Notes: generated by a model from the letters alone, not told the origin. A stretch of 64,000 nt of DNA from Petrimonas sulfuriphila (GCF_051201015.1 NZ_JBPEHI010000005.1); one strand, 5' to 3'; positions 9,422-18,530 are shown, counted from the stretch's first letter. Translations and numbers: made by a program.

Positions 9422-9428
9422 AATATTG

Positions 9429-9466
9429 CTCAGGGTACTTTATGTAATGTATCCTGAGTTTTATTT
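9429..9466 (+). terminator. Terminator-like hairpin between susD and the GH2 gene
   Basis: CTCAGGGTAC (9429-9438) pairs with GTATCCTGAG (9449-9458), with one G-U pair and a 10-base loop, followed by TTTTATTTT. Because genes of the same locus continue downstream, it more likely lowers enzyme expression relative to SusCD, or protects the 3' end of the susCD message, than fully ends transcription. Confidence 0.6.
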
Positions 9467-9499
9467 TCTTCTCTTATTTATAAACATTAATTTTCTTAA

Positions 9500-11491
9500 A
9501 TGAATAAAATCATCTTAACCACACTTGTGCTTTTTATGTCGATGTTGATTTTTTCACAAGAACGACAAGTTATTAACATCAATAATGATTGGCAATTTGT
9601 GCCAGGTTATGAAGTACAAAAAAAAAATTTGACGGAAATTTCTTTACCTCATACTTGGAATATTGATGCAACTAGTGGAAAAGTAGATTACTATCGAGGC
9701 TTTGGTAATTATCAAAAAAAACTTTTAATTCCTGAAAGTTGGCAAAACAAAGTGGTGTTTTTACGATTTGGTGCTGTGAATCATACAGCGACCGTGCAAA
9801 TAAACGGTAAGACTGTGGGTGAACACTTTGGGGGATACACTGCTTTTGGATTTGATATTTCCGATGACTTGATATATGGAGCTGAAAATACTATTGGAGT
9901 ACGCGTCTCAAACGCTGTTGATTTGGGAATTATGCCTTTGTTAGGCGATTTCAATTTCTATGGAGGAATATATCGAGATGTTGAGATTCTACTTCTGCCT
10001 GAAAATCATATTTCCGTAAATCAATCTGCATCAAATGGAGTGAGAATTGTTCAAAACCGAATCTCGAAAGATAACGCTAATTTCACTATGCGGGTGGCTG
10101 TTAAAAATGAAGGAAAGCTTACCATTAATGTTAAAGATAATGAAGGAAAAATTATTGCTTCAAAAGAGAAAATTGTTACAAATTCTAACAAAACACAATT
10201 TGTTGAAATCCCATTTTCAGTAAAAAAACCACATTTGTGGAATGGACGTAAAGATCCATATCTTTATACTGCTGAAATAGAGTATGGAGAAGACTTTATT
10301 AAACAGAACTTCGGTTTACGTTATTATGAAGTGGATGCTCAAAATCGTTTTTGGTTAAATGGCGAATTGTTACAATTGCGTGGTGTAGGAAGGCATCAAG
10401 ATTTTTCAAATGTAGGCAATGCAATTTATCGTCACCAAATGGAAATCGACATGAAGTTAATGCTCGAAATGGGTGTAAATGCTGTTAGGCTTACCCATTA
10501 CCCTCATGATCCTTATTTCTTGGAACTTTGTGACAAAAAAGGGATTATTGTTTGGAGTGAAATCCCTTTCGTGGGTCCAGGAGGTTATCGTGATAAAGGT
10601 TTTGTTGATACCGAGCGGTTTAAAGAAAACGGGAAACAGCAACTTTTAGAAATGATAGAACAATTATATAATCATCCTTCAATTTTATTTTGGGGAATTT
10701 TTAACGAATTGAAGGAAGAAGGCGATAATCCGACGGAGTACGTGCGAGAACTTAACGCATTGGCAAAAACTGTTGATCCTTCCCGGCTTACCGTTGCGGC
10801 AAGCAATCAAGATGAAGAAATTAATTTTATTACCGATTTAATAGGTTTTAATCAATATTCTGGGTGGTACGGGGGTAATCCCTCTGATATAGGAGTTTTG
10901 GGGAAAAATATACGTACTCTGTATCCGAATTTAAAAGTTTCCATTTCAGAGTATGGGGCAGGTGCTAGTCCATTTCATCAGCAAGATTCATTAATTAAGA
11001 CCTCACCAACGAGTCGCTGGCATCCCGAAAACTGGCAAACTTATTTTCACGAAGAGCATTGGAAAGTTATAAATGAACAAAACTATTTCTGGGGAACATT
11101 CGTATGGGTAATGTTCGATTTCTATGCTGCCCATCGTGCTGAGGGTGAGAGAAATGGTATTAATGACAAAGGGTTGGTCAGCATTGATCGTTTAGTGAAA
11201 AAAGATGCTTTTTATTTTTATAAAGCCAACTGGAACAGTGATGATCCTTTTGTTTATATAGTTGAACGCAGAAATACAAGAAGAAACAATAATACGCAAA
11301 CGATCAAGGTCTTTGCTAATACTAAAACTGTTGAGCTGTTCCTGAATGGGAAAAGTTTAGGTATACATAAAAGCGACGGATACGGCACTTTTGTCTGGGT
11401 CGGTTGCAGTTTAAGTAAAGGAAAAAATATTATCCGGGCTGTATCTGAAGATAAAAGTATTAACGATGGTATCGAAATTGAAATATTATGA
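9500..11491 (+). CDS. Glycoside hydrolase family 2 enzyme (beta-galactosidase/beta-glucuronidase-like)
   Basis: This 663-residue secreted enzyme has a signal peptide (1-19, ending IFSQ), a GH2 sugar-binding jelly-roll (about 22-180, including VNHTATVQINGKTVGEHFGGY), an immunoglobulin-like domain (about 185-285) and a TIM barrel (about 290-590). The acid/base glutamate is in FWGIFNELKEEG (near E403) and the nucleophile is in SISEYGAGAS (near E484). Only a short domain follows the barrel, so it is far shorter than LacZ. It would remove a terminal beta-linked sugar (galactose, glucuronic acid or similar) from imported oligosaccharide in the periplasm. Its last codons overlap the sulfatase start by ATGA, so the two are translationally coupled and probably act on the same sulfated glycan. 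Confidence 0.92.
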   Translation: MNKIILTTLVLFMSMLIFSQERQVININNDWQFVPGYEVQKKNLTEISLPHTWNIDATSGKVDYYRGFGNYQKKLLIPESWQNKVVFLRFGAVNHTATVQINGKTVGEHFGGYTAFGFDISDDLIYGAENTIGVRVSNAVDLGIMPLLGDFNFYGGIYRDVEILLLPENHISVNQSASNGVRIVQNRISKDNANFTMRVAVKNEGKLTINVKDNEGKIIASKEKIVTNSNKTQFVEIPFSVKKPHLWNGRKDPYLYTAEIEYGEDFIKQNFGLRYYEVDAQNRFWLNGELLQLRGVGRHQDFSNVGNAIYRHQMEIDMKLMLEMGVNAVRLTHYPHDPYFLELCDKKGIIVWSEIPFVGPGGYRDKGFVDTERFKENGKQQLLEMIEQLYNHPSILFWGIFNELKEEGDNPTEYVRELNALAKTVDPSRLTVAASNQDEEINFITDLIGFNQYSGWYGGNPSDIGVLGKNIRTLYPNLKVSISEYGAGASPFHQQDSLIKTSPTSRWHPENWQTYFHEEHWKVINEQNYFWGTFVWVMFDFYAAHRAEGERNGINDKGLVSIDRLVKKDAFYFYKANWNSDDPFVYIVERRNTRRNNNTQTIKVFANTKTVELFLNGKSLGIHKSDGYGTFVWVGCSLSKGKNIIRAVSEDKSINDGIEIEIL

Positions 11492-12912
11492 GAATTAAAA
11501 AGTTAGTAACATTCCCCGCTTTCCTGTCAATAACGGCATTAGCAGCCCAATCACCAACAAAACCTAATGTATTATTTATTATTGTTGACGACTTACGTCC
11601 CGAATTGAGTTGTTATGGTGTTGATGCAATTAAAACACCGAACATCGACCGTTTGGCAAGCAGATCAACAACGTTTTTAAATGCATACTGTAATATACCC
11701 GTAAGTGGGGCATCTAGGGCAAGTTTGTTTACCGGTATGTATCCAAAGTTTCCGGAACGATTCATCGATTATACTACACGGGCGCAGGTGGATGCGCCTG
11801 AAGCTGTGCCATTTTCAAAAATATTTACGGATAACGGTTATCATACTATTTCCAACGGAAAGGTATTTCATCACATTGATGATCATGCGGACTCGTGGAG
11901 CGAACCGCCTTTCCGTACGCATCCCGATGGATATGATGTCTATAGTAATGAGTATAACCGGTGGGAATTGTGGTTGAACGAAGAATCGGGTAATTATATC
12001 AATCCTAAAACATTGCGTGGTCCATATTGTGAATCGGCAGAGGTGCCGGATTCAGCATACGATGACGGGAAGTTGGCACTTAAAGCTATCTCGGATTTGA
12101 AACGCATGAAAAAAACAGATAAGCCATTTTTTATTGGAGTAGGGTTCTGGAAGCCACACCTGCCTTTTAACGCACCCAAAAAATATTGGGATATGTATGA
12201 TCGAAACGAGATCCCATTACCCAGCAATCGATTTCGGCCCGTAAATTTACCCTTAGAAGTGCAGAACTCGGGTGAGATATACTCATATGCACGAGTCCGT
12301 GAACCAGAAGATACAGAATATCTGCGTGAACTGCGACATGGATATTATGCTTGTGTAAGTTACGTGGATGCACAGATAGGAATGATTTTAGACACCCTGG
12401 AAGAACTTGATCTGGAGAAAAATACAATCATAATGCTTCTGGGCGATCATGGCTGGAATCTTGGAGAACACAATTTTATAGGTAAACATAATCTGATGAA
12501 AACATCGGTACAGACTCCTCTGATCGTTTACGTTCCCTGGCTTGATGGAGGTAAAACACTCTCCATGGTGGAATTCGTAGACCTTTATCCAACACTTGCC
12601 GATCTGTGCGATCTGCCTGTTAACGGAAACCAGCTCGATGGGAAAAGTTTTGTTCCGGTTCTGTATAATTCTGATCAGAAAATAAAAGATAATGTTTTTG
12701 TTCAATGGCAGGGTGGATATGGTATATTAACCAATCGTTTCAATTATGCTGAATGGGAAAAAAATGATAACGATGAATCTATTATGATTTTTGATCATAA
12801 GAATGATCCACAAGAAAATAAAAATAGTGCAGATAAATTTCGTTATTATTTTACGAAAAAAAAATTATCAGAAAAAGTAAAAAGAAGGAAAAATCTAGAT
12901 AAAAAAGATTAA
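11488..12912 (+). CDS. Sulfatase, iduronate-2-sulfatase-like, serine-type active site
   Basis: This 474-residue sulfatase has a signal peptide (about 1-20) and the metal-binding start NVLFIIVDDLRPELSCYG. The formylglycine signature is PVSGASRASLFTGM, with the modified residue Ser73 and Arg77; alanine stands in the position where proline is usual in C/S-x-P-x-R. A serine rather than a cysteine means maturation by a radical-SAM enzyme (anSME), which is not in this window. Further conserved segments are GFWKPHLPFNAPKKYW, LLGDHGWNLGEH and KHNLMKTS. It resembles the S1_7-type iduronate-2-sulfatase group. Coupling to the GH2 gene implies action on a sulfated glycan such as a glycosaminoglycan, mucin or algal polymer. 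The C-terminus is short and lysine-rich. Confidence 0.92.
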   Translation: MRIKKLVTFPAFLSITALAAQSPTKPNVLFIIVDDLRPELSCYGVDAIKTPNIDRLASRSTTFLNAYCNIPVSGASRASLFTGMYPKFPERFIDYTTRAQVDAPEAVPFSKIFTDNGYHTISNGKVFHHIDDHADSWSEPPFRTHPDGYDVYSNEYNRWELWLNEESGNYINPKTLRGPYCESAEVPDSAYDDGKLALKAISDLKRMKKTDKPFFIGVGFWKPHLPFNAPKKYWDMYDRNEIPLPSNRFRPVNLPLEVQNSGEIYSYARVREPEDTEYLRELRHGYYACVSYVDAQIGMILDTLEELDLEKNTIIMLLGDHGWNLGEHNFIGKHNLMKTSVQTPLIVYVPWLDGGKTLSMVEFVDLYPTLADLCDLPVNGNQLDGKSFVPVLYNSDQKIKDNVFVQWQGGYGILTNRFNYAEWEKNDNDESIMIFDHKNDPQENKNSADKFRYYFTKKKLSEKVKRRKNLDKKD

Positions 12913-13022
12913 AAACAGGAAGGGTGTTTTCAGGAATATTCGAAGTAAAATGAGCTCCATCTATAAAATTGAACAATATATGTATATCTTTTTTGATGTA
13001 AGTTGTGCTATATCGATAGATG

Positions 13023-13060
13023 CGATACAAAATGAGTGATATTTTTTTGTATCGTATTTT
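13023..13060 (+). terminator. Rho-independent terminator after the polysaccharide locus
   Basis: CGATACAAAA (13023-13032) is a perfect 10-bp reverse complement of TTTTGTATCG (13045-13054), with a 12-base loop and the tail TATTTTTC. It ends the SusCD/GH2/sulfatase transcript about 110 bases after the sulfatase stop. Confidence 0.65.
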
Positions 13061-13118
13061 TCTTTCCAAACACCCTTTTGGTTTTAGGAAGGGGATTTGA
13101 AAAGAAAAATACTTGGCT

Positions 13119-13668
13119 CTATTTCATGCGTTTGATAAGTTTTAAATATTCATAGTTACGAGGTATTACTGTTTCATTAGAATCCCAAAACTTAGATGTT
13201 ACATCAGGTTGTATAGGGATTAAATTTTCGACCGATTTCAGCTTCTGATAGGGAGTTTTTCCATTCAGGGCGGAATGATGTCTTTTCTTGTTATAAAACT
13301 CCTGCCATTCAACAGCTAAATACGCTAAATCAAGAGAGGTGTCAGTTAAATCAAAAAATGACCAAAATTCTGTTTTATCTGTTTGTTGAGTCCTTTCAAC
13401 TTTACCATTCAAGTGAGGACTTCTTGGTTTTATCGGTCTGAATTTGATGAAATGTTCATGTAGTTCCTCCTGGAAAGCATCGTTGAAGAACTCTGTTCCC
13501 CAGTCTGTTTGTATACATTGAATGGGGAACTGTAGCGTATCAAGAATCTCTCCCAGAAAATGAATAGTACTTTCAACTTTTTTATTGGGATAGATTCTAA
13601 TCACTTTCATTCGGGTACAATCATCAATAGCAGTAAATTGATAAGCTTTATCTCTCAGTTTAGTTCAC
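13119..13668 (-). pseudogene. IS481-type transposase, N-terminally truncated
   Basis: This is the C-terminal part of an integrase-core (DDE) transposase. Reading leftward from the insertion junction at 13668 it gives TKLRDKAYQFTAIDDCTR, then continues from the methionine at 13610. The second catalytic aspartate (IQTDWGTEFF) and the glutamate (HLNGKVERTQ) are present, as is the IS481-like end RHHSALNGKTPYQKL. The first aspartate would be in TAIDD. The N-terminal DNA-binding part is missing, and a TGA lies exactly at the junction with the IS4-type element. The missing 5' portion is not found on the other side of that element, so the insertion was accompanied or followed by a deletion. Confidence 0.85.
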
Positions 13669-14981
13669 TAGTGTCCACTAAAAAATTGGCACTGTATAAA
13701 TATTAAAAAACAAACAAACTTGGTTCACTTGAACCGCATCGTTCATTGACATTATTGAAGTTAGATTTGTTGAGCAAGTCTTTTAAATTGGCCTTGTCCG
13801 TTAGTGACATGCTGAGTATTTGAAGCATCTCATAGACGGTGCATTCGAGTTTAAAATTATGATGTATAATAGCCACAAGACAGTAAGTGGTGATCGCTGA
13901 GTATATCTGGATACGGACTGCATTCTCAGTTACACCCCAGAATTTTTGGATATTGAGATGCTGTTTCATCCATTTGAAAAACAGCTCAATCTGCCATCTG
14001 TTCTTGTAAAGAAGTGCAACTTGTAATGCGTCAAGGCTAAAAACGTTGGTAAGAAACGTGAACTCCCGGTCTTGATCTTCGTCGTAGAAGACAATTTTTC
14101 GCAAGGGTTTCGGGTAATGCTTTTCGCTCATATATCCGGTGAATATCACCACACAATCTGAGCGAACGTTTTTGGGCATCCTTCTTTTCCATCTTACAGC
14201 CTTGCATTGCAGATTGTTCTTGGCTCTCACCACAAACATTGATCGAATCTCGTTGATCTTAAACAAGCGTTTGAAGTCATTGTAGCCACGGTCGAAGATA
14301 TAGAAGGAGCCGGGTTCATAGGGAATGACATCCATAGCATTTACATCATTGACTGCTGCGGGAGTGATATGGAAAAACGTTGGGATCTGGGTTTCCAGAT
14401 CAAACAGGGTATGGATTTTAACTCCTCCCCTGGTCTTTCTGAAACGAGCCCATTGATAAACGTTCAAACATAGGTCAATGGTGGTAGAATCAAAGGCATA
14501 GACTTTTCCTCCCAGCTTGAAGATATTGTCCATACGTTTTGATTGGGCTTTGCCAACCATGTAGTATGCAAATTCTTCAAAGATTCGATAGTCACGATTG
14601 GTATTTGCTTTGGATAGATTGCTTAGTTTGACATCACTGCCAAACCCGAGATGATAGCCTTTTCCCCGATGTGCACCAAAAGCCATTGCCAGATCCCTTA
14701 GGCTTTTTCTATTGCAGAGTTGGCCGAACATGAGAACATGCAGTTGATTCCAGCAGGTGAAAGACTTGATATAGCGGTTTCCTTGGTACTTATCCACGAC
14801 ATGCCTGAACTTGTCGGCATTTAGGAACTCGACTAATTGGGCAAAAACGAACTTCTCTTTATGCATAATGTATTGTATATCAATACAAAGACAAATTGAA
14901 ATCGTCGCACCCCAAAAGACGCTACAACTATCTAATATTCAATAATTTCAAAGAGATTTTGCGAATTTTTAGTGGACACTA
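13669..14981 (-). mobile_element. IS4-family insertion sequence, apparently complete
   Basis: The ends carry a 16-bp perfect inverted repeat: TAGTGTCCACTAAAAA at 13669-13684 and its complement at 14966-14981. The element is 1.3 kb with a single full-length transposase. Flanking bases do not show a matching target duplication (TTCAC on the left, ATGAA on the right), consistent with an adjacent deletion after insertion. It truncates an IS481-type transposase on its left. Confidence 0.8.
13703..14866 (-). CDS. IS4 family transposase
   Basis: This 387-residue DDE transposase catalyses cut-and-paste movement of its element. The first aspartate is in YAFDSTTIDL, the second in FIFDRGYNDF, and the glutamate is in the signature YKNRWQIELFFKWMK, which fits Y-x2-R-x3-E-x6-K exactly. 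A DUF4372-like N-terminal domain (about 1-75) precedes the catalytic core. The reading frame has no interruption, so the enzyme could be active. Related copies are common in Bacteroidales. Confidence 0.93.
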   Translation of the reverse strand: MHKEKFVFAQLVEFLNADKFRHVVDKYQGNRYIKSFTCWNQLHVLMFGQLCNRKSLRDLAMAFGAHRGKGYHLGFGSDVKLSNLSKANTNRDYRIFEEFAYYMVGKAQSKRMDNIFKLGGKVYAFDSTTIDLCLNVYQWARFRKTRGGVKIHTLFDLETQIPTFFHITPAAVNDVNAMDVIPYEPGSFYIFDRGYNDFKRLFKINEIRSMFVVRAKNNLQCKAVRWKRRMPKNVRSDCVVIFTGYMSEKHYPKPLRKIVFYDEDQDREFTFLTNVFSLDALQVALLYKNRWQIELFFKWMKQHLNIQKFWGVTENAVRIQIYSAITTYCLVAIIHHNFKLECTVYEMLQILSMSLTDKANLKDLLNKSNFNNVNERCGSSEPSLFVF

Positions 14982-15207
14982 ATGAAATTTAATAAGTAAA
15001 TGTTGCCCAATAATCATAATTCCCAAAATAGTCGTTGTCCGTTAATCAATATTGCGATTCGGAATGTAATATCTGCTTTGAAAGTACAATGTTGTCCTGT
15101 TATGAGGAAGTTTTAGTACAAATGTAGTGACTTAAATGAAATTTTCAAAAAAACCATAAAAGAGCTTGCATATTGGTTGAAAAAGCGAATCATTTTTAAG
15201 TGATAAA

Positions 15208-15684
15208 GAGGCTGTTTCACGGTTTTCATTTTCATGAACGAAAAATTGCCTAGTTGCTTGAAAATTAGAGATTTTAAGACTATTTGAAATGGTGCAGAAG
15301 TAATGTTAAATTTTACAGACCAACGACAATGTACTACTTCCACCTCATCCAGGTGAAATAATTCCGCAAAAATAATCCGCCTTCACCAGACCACTTCCGA
15401 CACCATCACATACATCGATCATCTTGAGTAGCGTGAATTCTTTACAGTTGTTACCCGAAGGAGGAGGCTACTTTCGGTACCCTGAAAAACAAAAAATTGC
15501 AAACGGTTCTTCTACAGGGGTAAAGACAGGGCAGAAGTGAAGTATGTATTGTTCTCGATTGCACATAACCTGCTAAAGTGGCATTATAAGGTTTATCAGG
15601 GGCTATTTTTATCTTTTTAGATGTTATTATCTACTAAAAGAAGACAGAAAAAAGTCGTCTCATAGTTTATTATGAGACGGCCTC
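15208..15684 (+). mobile_element. IS1182-type element, internally deleted and frame-damaged
   Basis: Both ends and both termini of the transposase remain, but the middle is gone. The left end starts GAGGCTGTTTCA (15208-15219) and the right end, read inward, starts GAGGCCGTCTCA (ending at 15684); 10 of 12 bases agree. After the left end, frames encode VLLPPHPGEIIP and then, in another frame, SDTITYIDHLE, like an IS1182 transposase N-terminus. At about 15464-15625 come EATFGTLKN and, after a further shift, RAEVKYVLFSIAHNLLKWH, like the C-terminus. At only 477 bp, with about 1 kb missing and at least two frameshifts, it cannot make transposase. Its right end also forms a 9-bp hairpin followed by a T-tract (15655-15688). 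Confidence 0.75.
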
Positions 15685-15783
15685 TTTTTGCGTGCCTGTA
15701 AATAAACGTGGACAACGCTCCAGATCTATCCTCCTAATTGATAGACAAAGGCAATTGCCTATTCGTTTTTCTTCGCCAGCATG

Positions 15784-16716
15784 TTAATGCATTTCGGTTC
15801 CGCAGGTACCCAGTCCCCCCCTGTAGTAGTTGAACTGGACGTTGGGGTGGTCTGCCAGCAGCGACATGGGCACGGCGGAGTCAATAATCTTTTTCCCGAT
15901 CATCAATGCGGTCAGCCTCTGTCCAAACGGATTGTCATGTACTCCCGCCTGCCAGATCGATACCTTTTCGGCCTGCCAGGTTTGTACGGGGCCCACCGTC
16001 AAGGCCTGCGAGGGGATTCCCGTAACAACACCGCCGGCACTGGTCCTCGCGTTTTGCATACAGGTAATGGGATGCAGGTCGACAACACGGGTGGTCAGTT
16101 TCTTGTACTCTTCCAGCGAGGGAGGGTTGTCCTTGTATTTCCCTTCTCTTTTCACCGGATCATTAAAGGCCCAATGTTTCGTGTCACCCTGTCCGCCCTG
16201 CATTACCGCACATCGTACGCCCGTGTTCCAACTTTTGATGTATTTCGAGGTGTCGGCTTCGGGATAGTATATGTTTTCCTCCGGCATGCGCAGTTTTTTA
16301 TTCATTCTGTGAAACATCAGCTCATTGTTCGCCCTTTCGAACGAGATGGGGCTCTCGACGCCGATCTCCTTCCCGTCCACGTACCATTCATCCATACCCC
16401 AGAAATGGGCATTTGACAGATCCAGTTCCAGCTCGTTCACCAGCCGGGCCACCAGCGGGAGCTGTTCGGTTGGCCCTATGGGGCCGCAGACCCCGACGGG
16501 TTCACTTGCCGTAGCTTGTTTCCATGCTGTAATGTATTCAAGCGCCTCGGCCAGGTAGAAGTCCTCCAGCGTGTCGTAGAAAACAACCTTGAATCCGGGC
16601 CTTGAAAGGGCCAGCATATCTTCGGGGGTCAACCTGGCGGCATCGCCCAGAATCTCGTCTTCCAGTGTTGTGAAATCCCACCAGTCCGGGGCCAGCATAC
16701 TTATTTTTCGTGACAT
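15784..16716 (-). CDS. NagB-like glucosamine-6-phosphate deaminase/isomerase family protein
   Basis: This 310-residue protein belongs to the NagB/SugarP-isomerase superfamily. Recognisable segments are PVGVCGPIGPTEQ (phosphate-loop region), HFWGMDEWYVDG (the DE pair of NagB) and GGQGDTKHWAFNDP, which corresponds to the NagB motif with the catalytic Asp and His; the usual Glu of AFNEP is Asp here. It is about 40 residues longer than Escherichia coli NagB. With the deacetylase upstream, the expected chemistry is conversion of a deacetylated amino sugar, probably glucosamine-6-phosphate, to a ketose phosphate plus ammonia, but the substrate could be a variant. It is the last gene of the three-gene leftward operon, 26 bases after the deacetylase. 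Confidence 0.8.
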   Translation of the reverse strand: MSRKISMLAPDWWDFTTLEDEILGDAARLTPEDMLALSRPGFKVVFYDTLEDFYLAEALEYITAWKQATASEPVGVCGPIGPTEQLPLVARLVNELELDLSNAHFWGMDEWYVDGKEIGVESPISFERANNELMFHRMNKKLRMPEENIYYPEADTSKYIKSWNTGVRCAVMQGGQGDTKHWAFNDPVKREGKYKDNPPSLEEYKKLTTRVVDLHPITCMQNARTSAGGVVTGIPSQALTVGPVQTWQAEKVSIWQAGVHDNPFGQRLTALMIGKKIIDSAVPMSLLADHPNVQFNYYRGGLGTCGTEMH

Positions 16717-16742
16717 AGTTTAAATTATTTAATTTGGGTGTT

Positions 16743-17501
16743 TTACTTGATAATGATATTCTCTTCCAGGATCCCGGCAAGCACGTTTCCCTGCTGGAAC
16801 CCGTGCCCCAGGTGTTGCCGGAAACCTTCCGCGTACTTGCGGTTCACCTCTTTTCCCCTTACCTCCGCAAAGTGTTTCATGGAAAGGATGTACTCGTCCA
16901 CCTTGTGGTGTTCAAGCAGCCAGTCCCGCTGGCTTGCATGGGCTTTCAACATCTCCTCCTTAACCGGCATCTCTCCCGTTATGTCCACATACATCGAGGG
17001 GGCGACGGCATGTCCGAACTTGTCCTTTCCATCCATGGCGTCCGCGTAATAGAGGTAGGGTGACGGCTCGAAGGGCGCTTCATCAACTTCCATGTTTTTT
17101 ATGCCACAACAGAAGCAGGCCGTCTGAACAATCCTTGCGGTCGTCTCGTGATCCACCATGTAGTCCGTCGGGCTGGCGGTAATAACTATCGAGGGCCGGA
17201 TCTTTCTCAACACGGCGGTTGTCCTGTTTATCGCTTCCCTATCGTAGATTATGTACACATCTTCGAGCCCCACGCAATGGTAGGTTGCCCCGATAATCTG
17301 CGCGGATCTGCGTGCTTCGCCGGTCCTTATCCGGGAAATTTCCTCCCGGGTGTGTACCGCAGAGCCTTTATCACCGGGAGTCATGGTGACAATATGAACC
17401 TCCCAGCCCCTGTTTCTAAACAGGGACAATGTCCCGGCACACATGAATTCCGCATCGTCCGGATGCGCTAAAATGGCAACAATTCTTTTTCCCAGATCCA
17501 T
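16743..17501 (-). CDS. PIG-L family N-acetylglucosamine-type deacetylase
   Basis: This 252-residue zinc-dependent deacetylase of the LmbE/PIG-L fold has the metal and catalytic motif AILAHPDDAEF near residues 9-19 and a later histidine in DYMVDHETT. No signal peptide is seen, so it acts in the cytoplasm. Its position between a Gfo/Idh oxidoreductase and a NagB-like deaminase suggests removal of an N-acetyl group from an amino sugar or its derivative before deamination. Family members also act in bacillithiol and antibiotic synthesis, but the neighbours favour sugar catabolism. Confidence 0.88.
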   Translation of the reverse strand: MDLGKRIVAILAHPDDAEFMCAGTLSLFRNRGWEVHIVTMTPGDKGSAVHTREEISRIRTGEARRSAQIIGATYHCVGLEDVYIIYDREAINRTTAVLRKIRPSIVITASPTDYMVDHETTARIVQTACFCCGIKNMEVDEAPFEPSPYLYYADAMDGKDKFGHAVAPSMYVDITGEMPVKEEMLKAHASQRDWLLEHHKVDEYILSMKHFAEVRGKEVNRKYAEGFRQHLGHGFQQGNVLAGILEENIIIK

Positions 17502-17510
17502 CCTGTTATT

Positions 17511-18530
17511 TCATTTAAGATTATTTTCCTCGGCGGATTTATCAGCGGCGAAAATCAGTTCGTGTGTTTTCATGGCATCCGCCAAGCTGGTTAAAGGCAT
17601 CTCCCTGCCTTCGTCCATTGCTTTAAAAAATGCTTCAAACTGATGCAGGTATGGGTGATCGGACACATCGCCCGAATCAAGCAGCTTCATGGATAATTCA
17701 CTCCATTTATTCTTGTTTAACTCTTTGATTTTCGTAGAATAAAATTTATTATCCAAAAGGCTCCCTTCACTTCCTACCAAATGGAAATGGAAATAATAGG
17801 GCTGCAGACAATCAATAACCGAGGCAACTTTTCCTACAGCACCGTTTTTGAATTTTATGATCGAAACGGAGCTGGTGGGATATTCATATTTGGCAAAATC
17901 GGCATGGGAAGAGCCGGTCGAGTAGCTATGAACCGCATCAACTTCACTGTCGATACAGTACAAGAGGGCATCCATGGCATGACACCCTGCCGACAACAAG
18001 CTACTTCCCGCTTCCTCTTTTTTAATATTCCACCGGTACTGCCCGTAAGATGGCCCGATACCGTGGTAATAATCAACTTCCGCATAATGAATTTTCCCCA
18101 ATAATCCTTGTTCTATAAGTGACTTTACAGTTTGTAATTGACCGGAAAAACGGCACTCGAAGCAGACGCATGTCTTTACGCCAGCTTCCTTCACAGCCTT
18201 CTCCACGGCCAGACAATCTTCCCACGTGAGGGCTATCGGTTTCTCAATGATCAGGTTTTTGCCGGCCCGGGCTGCCATAATGGCCTGCTTAGCGTGGAGG
18301 GCAGGATAACTGCATATGGACACCACATGTATATCGGGATTGGCAATCATTTCCGAATAATCCTCGTAACACCTGATGTTCCCTCCGTGCCTGGCGCTGA
18401 TTTCCTTCGAATCCAGTCCCCGCGAAGAACAGATCGCAGTAACCTGTGCAAGAGAGGTCCTATTAATTGCGTCTATGTGGGCGCCTGCAGCCCAACTGTA
18501 ACCAACGATTCCTACGTTATACTTTTTCAT
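17511..18530 (-). CDS. Gfo/Idh/MocA family NAD(P)-dependent oxidoreductase
   Basis: This 339-residue protein has an N-terminal Rossmann fold (VGIVGYSWAAGAHIDAI; the usual GxGxxG glycine pattern is altered to GYSWAAG) and the EKPIALTWEDC segment near residue 95, whose lysine is the conserved catalytic one of the family. The C-terminal substrate-binding domain spans about 125-330, including AGCHAMDAL, where His is often catalytic. No Tat or Sec signal is evident, so it is cytoplasmic. It is the first gene of the operon with the deacetylase and NagB-like deaminase, so it probably oxidises or epimerises a sugar intermediate of the same pathway. Confidence 0.88.
   Translation of the reverse strand: MKKYNVGIVGYSWAAGAHIDAINRTSLAQVTAICSSRGLDSKEISARHGGNIRCYEDYSEMIANPDIHVVSICSYPALHAKQAIMAARAGKNLIIEKPIALTWEDCLAVEKAVKEAGVKTCVCFECRFSGQLQTVKSLIEQGLLGKIHYAEVDYYHGIGPSYGQYRWNIKKEEAGSSLLSAGCHAMDALLYCIDSEVDAVHSYSTGSSHADFAKYEYPTSSVSIIKFKNGAVGKVASVIDCLQPYYFHFHLVGSEGSLLDNKFYSTKIKELNKNKWSELSMKLLDSGDVSDHPYLHQFEAFFKAMDEGREMPLTSLADAMKTHELIFAADKSAEENNLK

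Noticed and set aside
12918..13078. Distant inverted repeat AAGGGTGTTT / AAACACCCTT flanking the sulfatase terminator
   Set aside because: Only 10 bp with about 140 bases between arms and no transposase inside; more likely chance.
15113..15343. 76-codon frame on the minus strand
   Set aside because: It overlaps the left end of the decayed IS1182-type element, which explains the sequence in the other direction.
15781..16416. 211-codon frame on the plus strand opposite the NagB-like gene
   Set aside because: Shadow of a real gene: the opposite strand has NagB motifs in a full-length frame.
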